Notes: generated by a model not told the origin, from the sequence alone. A DNA stretch of 64,000 nucleotides from Orobanche coerulescens (GCA_033398695.1 CM065801.1:47130358-47194357); one strand, 5' to 3'; positions 46,373 to 58,435 are shown, numbered from the stretch's first letter. A program made the numbers and translations.

Positions 46373-48323
46373 TGTAATATCCGTAACTTTCCATTTTTAA
46401 CAGTTTCCATTTTTGGTGTATGTCTATTTTTATCGACTCGCTTGTAACCGTTTCGACATTTTGAATCTACTTTGTTCTTGGAGTTTTTCCATTTGGATGA
46501 GTTTTGGTGATGTTTTCACGTAATTTCATTTTTCGTCATGTTTTGCCGTATGAACGTTCAATTCTTGTAAAACTCGTTCGTTTCCATTGTTTCTTGGTTT
46601 GTACAAGTTCGTATGGTTGAGTTGTTCATGTTGAGAGTTTCGGTTTGTAAATCCGACGTCGTTTCGTGACTTTCGGTCACTTGGGCCATTTTTGTAATTT
46701 CCTATAAGTTTAGGGAATTTCTTATTCATTGTCGTATTTCGGATTCCCGGGTAGTCGGAATGATGTTTTCTTGTGATGGTTAGACTCGTCATCGAATATT
46801 CTTCGTAGTCGTATTTTTGGTTCGATAGCAGTCCAGGTTTCGGGTCGTCTGAATCGTTTGGGACAATGTTGCCAAGATCTTCTTTGTCCGAGGGTGTTAC
46901 GGCCGTAACACCCAGAAGTTACGGCCGTAAGTTGGCCATGTTATGGCCGTAAGTGTCCCCTGTTACGGCCGTAACAGCCCGCTGTTTTAAAACAGCGGGC
47001 AGAGGTCCAACACCTCATTTTCTATCCTTTTCTTTCGTTTTCTTCACGGGGCGACTCTAGAGGCGATTTCCTTCAGTTTTGATCGAAGAATTCTTCGTGT
47101 TCCATCACCGTAGAATCGTAGTAGCATATCACCATCAGCGTAATCATCCTTCATCGTCCAAATCCAAGGTATTTTCTTCAAGAACCCTAACTTTTATAAA
47201 TTGGGGTTTTTTCGGGTTTTTCGTGATTGATTCCGAATTGTTCATGTATGTTGCGAAACTTCTTACCGATTGTTGTTATTGGGTGATTCCCAATCCGTTT
47301 TCTTCGAATTAATCCGTGAATTATCAATACGGGGAGATTTTGCGTATACCCTCGCCCGTATTGATTGAACGTCTATTGTCGTGAATTGTAATCGGGGTTA
47401 TGGGAGTATTCCTTTCGATTTTTGTTGTCCGTTGGGACTGAGTTATGTTAATTCTTCGTTAGGAACCGTCGTCTTCCACTCGGATCATCCGTAGTCGTTT
47501 TTCACTTCCGACTCTTCGAAGATGTCACAAAGACAAGTACTTTACATTTGTTTACATGTTCTAGTATTTGAATTATGGCTTTATCGTGGTTGTTGTGGAT
47601 GGATATGTGTATGTTCACCTAGGGACGGTTCGACGGGACCTCTAGGGATACGTATTGCCGTGAGTGTGCGTATCTCGAACTGTGGTTAGCCACCCAGGGA
47701 TGTCCGACGGGGCTCTGCGGGGTACGGAGGCCGTGAGTCTCGTACCGACGGTTAACTTTGAATTGTGATTTGTTGGAGATAATGTGTTTTGTGATTGTAC
47801 GTTGTAAATATTCCAGAATATAAAATGTTTTCTAAAATGATTTTTGGCGCATATATTCATCTGATTAGAATGTAGTTCAAATGGATTGTACTTGCACTAG
47901 CAGTTGTCGCTAACCCCTTAAATGGGGGAAATACTTTTTGTATTTCAGGTATCGATCGTGGGGACAAACGAGCACTTGAGCCGTATGAAGATGATGGGTA
48001 AGCATGATACTGTTCAGTAGTCAATTGTTGGTGTTCAGTTCCGTCAATTATTTTTGATGTCTTGTTTTGGGGTTTCTGTATTATAAAACTGGTTTAAGTA
48101 CTCGAGTACTTCCTTTTTAAAATTGTTAATGTTTTGTTACCGTTTTGGGAAATGGATTGATGTTGGATTCTATTTGTCGGGTTGTAGTCTTTTATTTGAA
48201 TTGTCGTTTTATTGATGATTGTTTGTCGTTGACGAATGTCTTGTTGGTACGTTAGCCTGGTGGATTCCACAGTGTGGGGTCCACGACGTTGTAATATGCC
48301 CTGAATGTCTTGGGGGTGTTACA
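46373..48323 (+). repeat. Chromovirus 5' LTR
   Basis: TGTAATATCCG to GGGGGTGTTACA. It contains a TTACGGCCGTAA array (46895-46977), a GTTTTAAAAC inverted repeat next to it (46983-46992), a CT-rich leader, CGACGGG-type repeats (47620-47760), hairpins TAGC-AGTTGTC-GCTA and CCCC-TTAAAT-GGGG (47899-47927), and a TTTTTGTATTTCAG splice-acceptor-like site (47935-47948). Confidence 0.92.
46895..46977. promoter_or_regulatory. TTACGGCCGTAA array in chromovirus 5' LTR
   Basis: Four sites spaced about 20-30 bases: GTTACGGCCGTAAC, GTTACGGCCGTAAG, GTTATGGCCGTAAG and GTTACGGCCGTAAC. The 3' LTR equivalent (52662-52745) is badly altered, with TTCTGACCGTAA and CATGGCCAGAAT among the sites. Confidence 0.75.
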
Positions 48324-48328
48324 GAATA

Positions 48329-48340
48329 TGGTATCAGAGC
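48329..48340 (+). other. Primer binding site, tRNA-iMet
   Basis: TGGTATCAGAGC, six bases (48324-48328 spacer of five) after the 5' LTR end; the standard site for chromoviruses. Confidence 0.93.
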
Positions 48341-48749
48341 TTAGGTTTATGGATACCTAGGCTGTCGGTTATTTGGGTCTAGTCGAGTGTCGTTTTGAAC
48401 AGTATCACTATCATGCCATCATCTCCGTACGCCGGTGCCCGTAAGTTTTTCCTAACTTGACTCGTTTCACCGTTCTGTTCTATTCCTGTCTTAGTATCTT
48501 GTTGCGTTTTGCTTTTGAATTGTACTCACCCGTTACTTCTTCAGAATTCCTGCTGGTAGAGGATGCGGACGCGGTTGCGGACGCGGTCGTGGACACGGTA
48601 GGGGACGTGGCGCATCCGGTGGGGCGGCCATGTCCGATCACTCGGGAACTGATTCGGTGATGCCTTCTTTGTCTAACAGTGTTCCCCCTAGTTCCGGAGG
48701 TCAGTAGGACCAGTCTGCTAGTTCCGGTAATGCACATGAGAATGTTGGA

Positions 48750-49800
48750 GTGGCCAACATTTTGCAGCGAGTAGCGAACCAGATGACGCTACTGACTCAG
48801 GCCGTTTTGGTCGGCCAGGCTAATGGTAACCCGGTTCCACCTACTAGATCCGGAAATGATAAGTTACTTCAGGACGTGATTCGTATGCGTCCTCCGCAGT
48901 TTGATGGTGCTTCCGACCCTTCTGGTTGGGAGAATTGGCTATTCGAGATGGAGAAAGTATTTGAGGCTGCTAATTGTTCTAAGGAGAGGAAAGTACCCAT
49001 TGCTCAGTGCTTCCTCACCAAGGAGGCAGCAACGTGGTGGCAAGCGGTGAAACCGCGTGACCGGGCAGCTACGTGGGCAGAGTTTCGGGATCTGATGGAA
49101 GACGAATTCTGTCCATGGCCAGTGAAAGAGGGGAGGATCCGAGCCTTCTTTGAGGCTAAGCCCCAAGATGTTCCTATTTCTCAAGCTATCAAAGACTACA
49201 ATCAACAGCTGCATTATGTGAGAAACCAAGTCCGAGATCAGCTTGATAAGATCCGCCACTTTGATATGCGGATGAAACCGAGGGTGCGCCACTACATGGC
49301 TGGTCTGGGGTGCACGACTTTGAAAGAGTATCAGAATAAAGCGATGGCTTACGAGATGTCGTTTTCTGCGACAGAGACGGCAACCGAAGGAAAGAAGCAG
49401 AAGACCTCCGGTCAGTTTTCTGGAGGTAAGTCAGGAGGGTATCCGAAGGCTCAGTCTGGTTCGCAAGTCTTCGGGAGTCAGTCGCCATTAGTTGGGCGAG
49501 GAAACGGTTCTAGGTCTGCTCCTGCTGGTTCCGTTCGTGGTCCTACGTGCTTCAACTGTAGTCGTCCGGGACACATGATGAGTGAGTGTGATAGGCCTCC
49601 GATTCAGTGCCTTGCTTGTGGTCGGATGGGTCATCGTGCTAAGTTTTGTACGGATGCAGCTCGGGCTCCAGTTACTCAGATATCAGCCCCAACTGCGGGA
49701 GAGCCGAGTGTGAATCAGGCACCGACAGTTCCTCAGCCGCAGCAGAGTCTTGGTAGAGGTCGAGGACGTGGGCAGCCTTCTAGAGGAGGAGCACGCCCGT
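48750..49800 (+). CDS. Chromovirus Gag
   Basis: From ATG 48750 the protein shows [20 protein letters not shown] (residues ~49-68), [16 protein letters not shown] capsid sequence ([15 protein letters not shown]), [32 protein letters not shown] and two zinc knuckles, [14 protein letters not shown] (~269-282) and [14 protein letters not shown] (~289-302), followed by an RG-rich tail. In-frame sequence upstream (48546-48704) encodes another RG-rich stretch (GRGCGRGCGRGRGHGRGRG) cut off by TAG at 48705, so the true start probably lay upstream. After about 49790 the frame runs into deleted pol in a wrong frame and ends at 49865. Confidence 0.88.
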
Positions 49801-50600
49801 CATTTGCATATTGTGTTAGATATTTTAAGAACTCAGCATCTTTTTGCGAAGTTCTCAAAGTGTGAGTTTTGGTTACGGGAGGTTATGTTTCTCGGTCATG
49901 TGATCTCGGCCGAGGGTGTTCGTGTAGACCCACATAAGGTAGGGGCAGTGTTGGATTGGGCACCGCCCAAGAACGTGAAGGAGGTCCGTAGTTTTCTGGG
50001 ATTAGCCGGGTATTACCGTAGATTCGTCGAGGGGTTCTCTAAGCTCGCTCGACCGCTGACTCAGTTGTTACAGAAGTCGGAGAAGTTTGTGTGGACCGAT
50101 GAGAGGCAGAATAGTTTCGAGGAGTTGAAGAAGCGGTTGACGACTGCTCCTGTTTTGGCCTTACCTAGTGGTAATGAGGGTTTCTCAGTTTTCAGTGATG
50201 CTTCGGGCCAAGGGTTCGGATGTGTACTTATGCAGCACGGAAGGACGATTGCCTATGCTTCCCGTCAGTTGAAACCGTACGAGTTGAATTACCCTACGCA
50301 CGATCTTGAGTTGGCCGTAGTTGTATTTGCACTAAAGATCTAGCGTCATTACTTGTATGGCTCGTCGTGTCAGATTTTCACCGATCACAAGAGCTTGAAG
50401 TACATTTTTACACAGAAAGAGCTTAATATGAGATAGAGGAGATGGTTAGAGTTGATTAAGGACTATGATCTCGAGATCCTTTATCATCCGGGCAAGGCTA
50501 ACGTGGTAGCAGATGCCTTGAGCCGGAAATCGGTATCGCTTCGGGCGCTTGAGTTGCTTACGGCCCAGTCGGGACTTCAGCCAGAGTTTATGAGATTGAG
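49785..50600 (+). pseudogene. Reverse transcriptase C-terminal part and RNase H
   Basis: Begins [20 protein letters not shown], which follows the catalytic DD motif in intact relatives; that motif and everything back to protease are missing. It continues [27 protein letters not shown], then RNase H with [38 protein letters not shown] and [19 protein letters not shown]. Stops: TAG at 50341 (Trp site in ALKI-W-RHYLYG) and TAG at 50434 (Gln site in [15 protein letters not shown]). [17 protein letters not shown] closes the domain. Confidence 0.9.
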
Positions 50601-52097
50601 CATTGAGGTTGTACTACAGAGAGTTCCGGGCAGTTGCGTACTCTTGAGGTTTCTTCATCTCTGGTCGATGACATTAAATCGGGACAGTTGGAGGACCTGA
50701 TGTGTATTCAGCTCGGAGAGAGTGTAGGAAAGGGGAAAGCCCCGGGATTCGTTATTCATGAGGACGGTGTGTTGAGATTCCGAGTTCGGTTGTGTGTTCC
50801 GAACGACTCGGGATTGAGACAGAGTATTATGTGAGAGGCTCATGCGTCACCTTACTCAGTCCATCCGGGCTCGAGTAAAATGTATAAAGATTTGAGGAAA
50901 AATTTCTGGTGGAACGACATGAAGAATGAGGTAGTTCAGTTTGTGGCTAAGTGTTTGACTTGTCAGCAAGTCAAGATTGAGCATCAGCGGCCAGCCGGGC
51001 TGTTGAAACCACTTCCCGTCCCGGAGTGGAAGTGGGAGGATATCTCTATGGATTTTGTTACGGGTTTGCCGAGGACGAAGACTGGTATGAATATGGTGTG
51101 GGTGATTGTAGACCGACTGACTAAGTCGGCACATTTTCTGGGCATCAAGGATACTTGGGGTCCAGAAAAGTTGGCTCGTATTTTTATCGCACAGATAGTG
51201 AGACTTCATGGTACGCCGAGGACCATTATTTCAGACAGAGATGGCCGATTTGTATCACATTTTTGGCAGGCGGTACATAAGGCATTGGGGACACGGTTAC
51301 GTTTGAGCACTTCGTTCCATCCCCAGACCGATGGGCAGTCCGAACGTACCATTCAAACGTTCGAGGATTTTTTGCGCGCGTGTGCGTTAGACTCGAGTAG
51401 TGACTGGGAGGAACATTTGGCCTTAATTGAGTTTACTTATAATAATAGCTGGCACGCGTCGATGAAGATGGCACCATATGAAGCACTTTATGGCCGACGT
51501 TGCCGATCACCGATATGTTGGGATGAGCCGTCCGATTTGGTTGGCACCGAGCCGGACCTCGTGTTAGAGACGAGGGATAAAGTTGAGTTGATTAGAAAGA
51601 GGATGTTGGCTGCCCAGAGTCGACAAAAGTCTTATGCGGATGTTAGGCGTCGACCTTTGGAATTTGAGGTGGGAGATCATGTTCTGTTGAGAGTGTCTCC
51701 GACGAAAGGAGTTTTCCGTTTTGGGAAGAAGGGGAAACTCAGCCCGAGATATATTGGACCTTTCGAGATATTGGAAAGAGTGGGCGAGTTAGCGTACCGT
51801 TTGGCTTTACCTCCATCGTTGAGTCATGTGCATAGCATATTTCACATTTACCAGTTGAGGAAGTACGTTCCGGACCCATCCCACATTATTGATTTTGGAG
51901 ACGTGGAAATCGAGAAAGATGTTACGTTTGAGGAGAGGCCCGTCAGAATTTTGGAGCGTCGAGGCAAACAGTTAAGGCACAAAACTATTTCTTTGGTTAA
52001 GGTGCAATGGTCGAGACACGGGGTAGAAGAAGCGACATGGGAGTTAGAGGAGGATATGCATTCGAGGGATGCGTTCGAGGCATCCCGAACTTTTTGA
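50601..52097 (+). pseudogene. Integrase with chromodomain-like tail
   Basis: A frameshift near 50600-50640 and TGA at 50832 precede the long frame 50880-52097 (405 codons). The HHCC zinc finger spans EAHASPYSVHPGSSKMY to CLTCQQVK. The catalytic DDE triad is visible as ISMDFVTGLP, IISDRDGRFVSHFW and HPQTDGQSERTIQ. The GPY/F-like block reads LSPRYIGPFEILERVGELAY. VQWSRHGVEEATWELEEDM is the chromodomain-related end seen in Tekay/Del elements, proposed to steer integration to particular chromatin. The catalytic residues are intact in the 50880 frame, but the zinc finger is separated from the rest of the polyprotein by stops. Confidence 0.9.
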
Positions 52098-52123
52098 TTC
52101 TTAAGTTTCGGGACGAAACTTAA

Positions 52124-52139
52124 TTTTAGAGGGGGAGAA
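52124..52139 (+). other. Polypurine tract of the chromovirus
   Basis: TTTTAGAGGGGGAGAA directly before the 3' LTR, after the block TTTCGGGACGAAACTTAA. Confidence 0.9.
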
Positions 52140-54083
52140 TGTAATATCCGTAACATTCCATTTTTAGCAGTTTCCATTTATGGTTTATGTCTATTTTTAT
52201 CGACTCGCTTGTAACCGTTTCGACATTTTGAATCTACTTTGTTCTTGGAGTTTTCCATTTGGATGAGTTTTGGTGATGTTTTCACGTAATTTCATTTTTC
52301 GTCATGTTTTGCCGTATGAACGTTCGATTCTTGCAAAACTCGTTCGTTTCCGTTGTTTCTTGGTTTGTAAAAGTTCGTATGGTTGAGTTGGTCATGTTGA
52401 GACTTTCGGTTTGTAAATCCGACGTCGTTTCGTGACTTTCGGTCACTTGGGCCATTTTTGTAATTTCCTATAAGTTTAGGGAATTTCTTATTCGTTGTCG
52501 TATTTCGGATTCCCGGGTAGTCGGAATGATGTTTTCTTGTGATGGTTAGACTCGTCATCGAATATTCTTCGTAGTCGTATTTTTGGTTCGATAGCAGGTC
52601 CGAGTTTCGGGGTCGTCCGGAATCGTTTGGACAGCCAAGATCTTGCCCGATCTGCCCAAGGGTGTTACGCCGTAACACCCGAAATTCTGACCGTAAGTTG
52701 GCCATGTTACGGCCATAAGTGTCCCCTGCATGGCCAGAATGTGCCCATTGCTTTAAAATGCGTGAGGTCCAACACCTCATTTTCTATCCTTTTCTTTCGT
52801 TTTCTTCACGGGGCGACTCCAGAGGCGATTTCCTTCAGTTTTGATCGAAGAATTCTTCGTGTTCCATCACCGTAGAATCATAGTAGCATATAACCATCAG
52901 CGTAATCATCCTTCATCGTCCGAATCCGAGGTATTTTCTTCAGGAACCCTAACTTGTATAAATTGGGGTTTTTTCGGGTTTTTCGTGATTGATTCCGAAT
53001 TGTTCATGTATGTTGCGAAACTTCTTACCGATTGTTGTTATTGGGTGATTCCCAATCCGTTTTTTTCGAATTAATCCGTGAATTATCAATACAGGAAGAT
53101 TTTGCTTAAACCCTCGCCCGTATCGATTGAACGTCTATTGTCGTGAATTGTAATCGGGGTTATGGGAGTATTCCTTTCGATTTTTGTTGTTCGTTGGGAC
53201 TGAGTTATGTTAATTCTTAGTTAGGAACCGTCGTCTTCCACTCGGATCATCCGTAGTCGTTTTTCACTTACGACTCTTCGAAGATGTCGCAAAGGCAAGT
53301 ACTTTACATTTGTTTACATGTTCTAGTATTTGAATTATGGCTTTATCGTGGTTGTTGTGGATGGATATGTGTATGTTCACCTAGGGATGGTCCGACGGGA
53401 CCTCTAGGGATACGTGTTGCCGTGAGTGTGCGTATCGCGAACTGTGGTTAGCCACCCAGGGATGTCCGACGGGGCTCTGCGGGGTACGGAGGCCGTGAGT
53501 CTCGTACCGACGGTTAACTTTGAATTGTGATTTGTTGGAGATAATGTGTTTTGTGATTGTACGTTGTAAATATTCCGGAATATAAAATGTTTTCTAAAAT
53601 GATTTTTGGCGCATATATTCATCTGATTAGAATGTAGTTCAAATGGATTGCACTTGCACCAGCAGTTGTCGCTAACCCCTTAAATGGGGGAAATACTTTT
53701 TGTATTTCAGGTATCGATCGTGGGGACAAACGAGCACTTGAGCCGTATGAAGATGATGGGCAAGCATGATACTGTTCAGTAGTCAATTGTTGGTATTCAG
53801 TTCTGTCAATTATTTTGATGTCTTGTTTTGGGTTTTTGTATTATAAAACTGGTTTAAGTACTCGAGTACTTCCTTTTCAAAATTGTTAATGTTGTGTTCC
53901 CGTTTTGGGAAATGGATTGATGTTGGATTCTATTTGTCGGGTTGTAGTCTTTTATTTGAATTGTCGTTTTATTGATGATTGTTTGTCATTGACGAATGTC
54001 TTGTTGGTACGTTAGCCTGGTGGATTCCATAGTGTGGGGTCCACGGCGCTGTAATATGCCCTGAATGTCTTGGGGGTGTTACA
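52140..54083 (+). repeat. Chromovirus 3' LTR
   Basis: 1944 bp, close to the 5' LTR except for the palindrome array (52662-52745), where substitutions and small losses are concentrated. Confidence 0.92.
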
Positions 54084-54088
54084 AGTCA

Positions 54089-54745
54089 GCCCCCTCCGCC
54101 GAAACAAAAGACCATGTTTGAACAATGTGTAGACGCTCTCGAAAATCCTGATAGTACACCTCTTGAGCGAGAATGTGCACGTCGTGGTCTTGAGATTCAC
54201 TACGGTTATTTTCCAGCTCATTGCTTTAGTAGTGAAGTTGAGGGGGAGGTTGAGAAGAAAAACATGCTAAGTTTTAGGGTCGATCCCCCAGCACCTGATA
54301 ATTACATAAAGTGTGATGAGCCTGTAGAAGAAGTTACCATTGATGATGTTTCCAAAGAAATTTCATTAACTTGTCATAAAACTTCGACTAATAAGGTGAA
54401 CACTTATGTGCCAAAAATTTTATTAACGGTGCCACGCATAATTTTCCCTAAATCCATAATGGGAGAGATTGACCCCATTACTTGTGATTTTTTTGAGGCT
54501 GATTCTTTGAGTTCTAATGAGGTGGTTCATGATATGTCTTTATTATTTACCCATTCGAACTCTGCTTATTTTTTCGTGCCTTATAATTATTATATTCTTC
54601 CATCATTTTTGGTTGTCCGCATAACTATTCTTACTCATTATTTTTGGCAACCAGGCATGATCCAAAGCCTCCCTTATGGAATAAGAGGCTTATAGATTGC
54701 AAGAAGGGGGTATTTGGCAATCTCCCTAGAAAGAAGCCACGTTAA
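54089..54745 (+). pseudogene. Array ORF, unit 1, second part
   Basis: QPPPPKQKTMFEQCVDALEN to FVPYNYYILPSF, then a T-run of five where unit 3 has six, so the frame shifts and ends at 54693-54695. The coding remainder (LIDCKKGVFGNLPRKKPR equivalent) reads on in another frame to 54745. Confidence 0.75.
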
Positions 54746-54789
54746 ATTTTTTTTGCCACGTCGTGCTCAAGACGTAAAATAGAGCGCTT

Positions 54790-54807
54790 GGTGGGAGGCA
54801 ACACATC
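54790..54807 (+). other. AGGCAA hairpin, unit 1
   Basis: GGTGGG-AGGCAA-CACATC; five of six pairs retained (one G-A mismatch; G-T allowed). Confidence 0.65.
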
Positions 54808-55611
54808 ATTTTTACTTGCTTTCTAGTTAGTTGTTTTTATTTGATTTTTCGTTTTTAATTTTGCTTTGTTTTGTTATTTCGTTTGGATTCGTGTATTCTT
54901 GTTGGCCCTTATTTCTCTATTATTTTGTTTATATAACCCCAATGAGTTATTATCCTTCATATTCTAGTCTTTCTTGACTTAATGTCTATTGTTATTTCAT
55001 GACTAGAGACTAAGTTTGGGGGTCCCTCGTGATGTTGAGCATTATTTGAAGTATGGATTGACCGACGTTTCCACTCAGACATGTGCTGGCGTTCAAGAAG
55101 ACATTTGGAATAAGATTCACTTTTCCTTATCTCTTTTATTTTCACATGAGTTTTATTGTTGATGATTTTATGTGTAGTGGAATAAATTGAAGCATGCGAT
55201 ATTCTCTTAATTTTTCTTGGTTATAAATTGCGATTTCATCATTATTTTATTGTCCTTGCATGCTGTTGATGGTTTTTGTCAAAAACGTGATTTTTTCGTG
55301 AATTTTTCGTGCTTCCGTGGGTAAAACTGATGTTACGATACTGATTCCTCTTGGAAGAAACGGTTGAGTTTTGGTTGAGTTGCGATCGGCGATATACTCG
55401 CATTGAGTATTCAATTAGGTCCGAAATTTTATCGTTTTTGTAGAAATTTTAGCAGATAAGAAAGGAGACATACGTGTTTTCAAATCACCATTTATACGTT
55501 TGGTTAAACTTTTCGCGTAGCTAGTCGTACAGTAATATGAGTCTTGTTGGCACTTGGATTGAGTTTAGAGTGGGACAGTTTTTCTAAAAAGTCGAGATAT
55601 TAGTTGTTCTA

Positions 55612-55925
55612 TGATGGGAAATCTAGTAACCGGGGGTATTCACATGACCCGTGGTTTACTCTCGCGTAAAACGACGACCCTGAATAGATTAATAATTTAG
55701 AAATATCGCATTACCGATGATGAGAAGCCTAGTAACCGGGGGTATTCACGTGACCCGTTGTTTACTCTCGCGTAAAACGGCAACCTTGACATATGGGAAT
55801 TGCTATTCGAGTTTTTTCTCCGCTGTAGAGGGGGACTTAGTAACTAGAAGCATCCATGTGCCCCATGAGTGTCTTTTACGTCAAACGGTTCCCCGATACA
55901 TGAGAATGGAAATCCACCCTAGGAT
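55612..55925. repeat. Three ~107-bp repeats, unit 1
   Basis: AGTAAC at 55625, 55731 and 55839 marks copies with periods of 106 and 108. The 92-codon frame over this stretch recurs in later units only because the units are near-identical. Confidence 0.78.
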
Positions 55926-56360
55926 CATCCCGATGAAATATCCCGAAAGCCGAAACCTAGTGGTTAACTCGAATCATATTATTGATCATACATAAGGGAA
56001 TACTATCCGAGGATTAATTTTGACAATGAAACTCTTAAATTTTTTGCCACTAGACTGTGGGACTGGGCGAGTTGGCTCGTTTATTTTAACCCTTCATATT
56101 GGCGGTCGGTTAAATTCACGCTTGTTAATCTTTGAGCTGGATTTTCTTCATAAACGATTGATTAGGACTGAAATTGGTTACTTAGTGGAATCAGTGTCCT
56201 GGATGTGACTCACTATTACGATACTTGTACTATTCTTTGAGATTTTCAGGGTAGTATTGATTAAGTTGAGCACTATGGACTTGCATGATTATTCACGATA
56301 CATTTTGTTTAAAATTGATTTTTGCTTGAGGACAAGCAAAGGCTCAAGTTTGGGGGTATT

Positions 56361-57648
56361 TGTTAGTCGTATTTTTATGCGCTTATTGATCATTATTTTA
56401 TATACATCTTGAGCCTAAAAATGCATAAATGAGCTTTTAATGCTCTATTTTTATATGTTTTGCAGGAAATCGGAGTCCGGAAGCCGAAACGATGAAAAAC
56501 GGGCGAAAACAGTAGTTTTTGGTCATGAGCCGCGGCACAAGCCAAGTGAGCCGCGGCACACGAAGACAACCAGCGAGCCCCGAGTGGACTGTACCGTGAG
56601 CCGCGGCACAAGGAAAGTGAGCCGCGGCCCAGGAGGAAAATATGCGCCCAGGCATCCGGCGCTGAACAGTAGGGGTCGCGGCACAGATTAAGTGAGCCGC
56701 GGCCCACATGGCGGTTTTGGCTGAGCTTTCCGCGTTTCTTCGCCGTTTTGGAGCCTGTTCTCGACCTAATCACACGGACGCGTTTTGAAGGCTGATAACA
56801 GTTATAAATAAGCATTGTAGGGCTGAAAACAGGAGAGAATCATCGATCAGAAGGAAGACATCACGATACGGGGCAGAAGAACACAAGGAGGAAATTTGTG
56901 GGCGACGACAAGACCACAGATCCTTACGGTTTTTCTTAGTTTTTCCGCATCTTAGTTTCTAGATCTATTCGAGTAGGATTGTGATTGTAGCCGATTTCAT
57001 GACGGTTTGATTTATTTATTATTATTTCGATTTACTCGTTATTCATATTGAGTTGGATTCTTCTTACTGTTCTTAATGCTTTTTAATTGTCTGGCCAACA
57101 GTTGAATTGTTTTGAATGTCTTTATGGAGTCGGGAGATGAAATTTAGGCATAGTTCTTGTGAGACGAATCATAATTTTTATGAGATAGGAATATAATCAT
57201 GGGAATTGTGAAGCCTATTTATTGTGGGAATTCTTGAACTGTTTTAGCTATTAATTATCTAATTCGAATAGGGATATATCGAGTTAATAATTCGTAGTAT
57301 TTTCTATCGACCTTGGGAAAGGCTTTAGAATAAATTAGGAATTCCTGGCTTACAATCAATTGAATAACGGTGAATTGAATTGAATAAAAATTATTCCTGA
57401 TAGTTTGAGGTGAAAATCATAATCCTACACCCTTATTATTATTATCTTTATTATTATTTTCTATTTATTTTTTTGCTATTAGTTTAGAAATAAATTCTAT
57501 AATAATTGTTCTTCAAATAAAATTGTGAGTTGACTATATTTTGGTACTTAGTGAAATCAGTCCTCGAGGAAACGATATCTTACTTATCACTTTATTACTT
57601 GTTGACACCGTCCACTTGCGGCACAGTGTGAGGGATTTCCTCACAACA
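56361..57648 (+). repeat. Array LTR 2
   Basis: 1288 bp. GCCGCGGC array 56528-56704 with one site changed to GTCGCGGC; TATA box GTTATAAATA at 56802-56811. Almost identical to array LTR 3. Confidence 0.93.
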
Positions 57649-57748
57649 AGTTTTTGGCGCCGTTGTCGGGGACTGATTTTTCGCTAATATCAATACCAAG
57701 CGACTCTAATTTTAATTTGAAGTTTTCTTTAGTCTCTTTATTTTTATT

Positions 57749-58435
57749 ATGTTTTCCTTTGATTATCGTGACCCTTGGCATTTCATAAATCCGAATGTTC
57801 TTAATAATTTGCCTAATAGGGTCAGTCAGCCCCCTCCCCCGAAACAAAAGACCATGTTTGAACAATATGTAGACACTCTCGAAAATCCTGATAGTACCCC
57901 TCTTGAGCGAGAATGTGCACGTCGTGGTCTTGAGATTCACTACGGTTATTTTCCAGCTCATTGCTTTAGTAGTGAAGTTGAGGGGGAGGTTGAGAAGAAA
58001 AACATGCTAAGTTTTAGGGTCGATCCTCCAGCACCTGATAATTACATAAAGTGTGATAAGCCTATAGAAGAAGTTACCATTGATGATGTTTCCAAAGAAA
58101 TTTCATTAAATTGTCATAAACCTTCGACTAATAAGGTGAACACTTATGTGCCAAAAAATTTATTAACGGTGCCACGCATAATTTTCCCTAAATCCATAAT
58201 GGGAGAGATTGACCCCATTACTTGTGATTTTGTTGAGGCTGATTCTTTGAGTTCTAATGAGGTGGTTCATGATATGTCTTTATTATTTACCCATTCGAAC
58301 TCTGCTTATTTTTTCGTGCCTTATAATTATTATATTCTTCCATCATTTTTGGTTGTCCGCATAACTATTCTTACTCATTATTTTTGGCAACCAGGCATGA
58401 TCCAAAGCCTCCCTTATGGAATAAGAGGCTTATAG
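57749..58435 (+). CDS. Array ORF, unit 2 (C-terminus frameshifted)
   Basis: 228 codons. Identical in layout to the unit 3 ORF up to NYYILPSF, then the five-T run diverts it into an unrelated 20-residue end (stop at 58433-58435). Position after the priming site is that of gag, but no Gag domain or zinc knuckle is visible. Function unknown. Confidence 0.55.
   Translation: MFSFDYRDPWHFINPNVLNNLPNRVSQPPPPKQKTMFEQYVDTLENPDSTPLERECARRGLEIHYGYFPAHCFSSEVEGEVEKKNMLSFRVDPPAPDNYIKCDKPIEEVTIDDVSKEISLNCHKPSTNKVNTYVPKNLLTVPRIIFPKSIMGEIDPITCDFVEADSLSSNEVVHDMSLLFTHSNSAYFFVPYNYYILPSFLVVRITILTHYFWQPGMIQSLPYGIRGL

Larger units (their letters stand above)
46373..54083 (+). mobile_element. Tekay/Del-like chromovirus (Gypsy), internally deleted
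   Basis: 7711 bp with LTRs at 46373-48323 (1951 bp) and 52140-54083 (1944 bp). Exact duplication AGTCA at 46368-46372 and 54084-54088. Priming site TGGTATCAGAGC at 48329-48340, polypurine tract AGAGGGGGAGAA ending at 52139. Gag has two CCHC knuckles, the integrase is followed by a chromodomain-like tail, and protease plus most of reverse transcriptase are deleted. Three in-frame stops and a frameshift follow. It could not have moved by itself in this state. Confidence 0.94.

Noticed and set aside
46373..54083. Endogenous pararetrovirus
   Set aside because: It has paired LTRs, a target duplication, a tRNA-iMet site, an integrase and a chromodomain-like tail, so it is a Gypsy element.
55717..55995. 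92-codon frame repeated in array units (also 59459 and 63202)
   Set aside because: The copies are near-identical by duplication, the frame lies over the 107-bp repeats, and the homologous stretch in unit 0 has an early stop. No domain visible.
56393..56815. 140-codon minus-strand frame in array LTRs (also 60135)
   Set aside because: Generated by the GCCGCGGC array read in reverse (repeated CAAAH or CRG motifs); it covers the LTR promoter.
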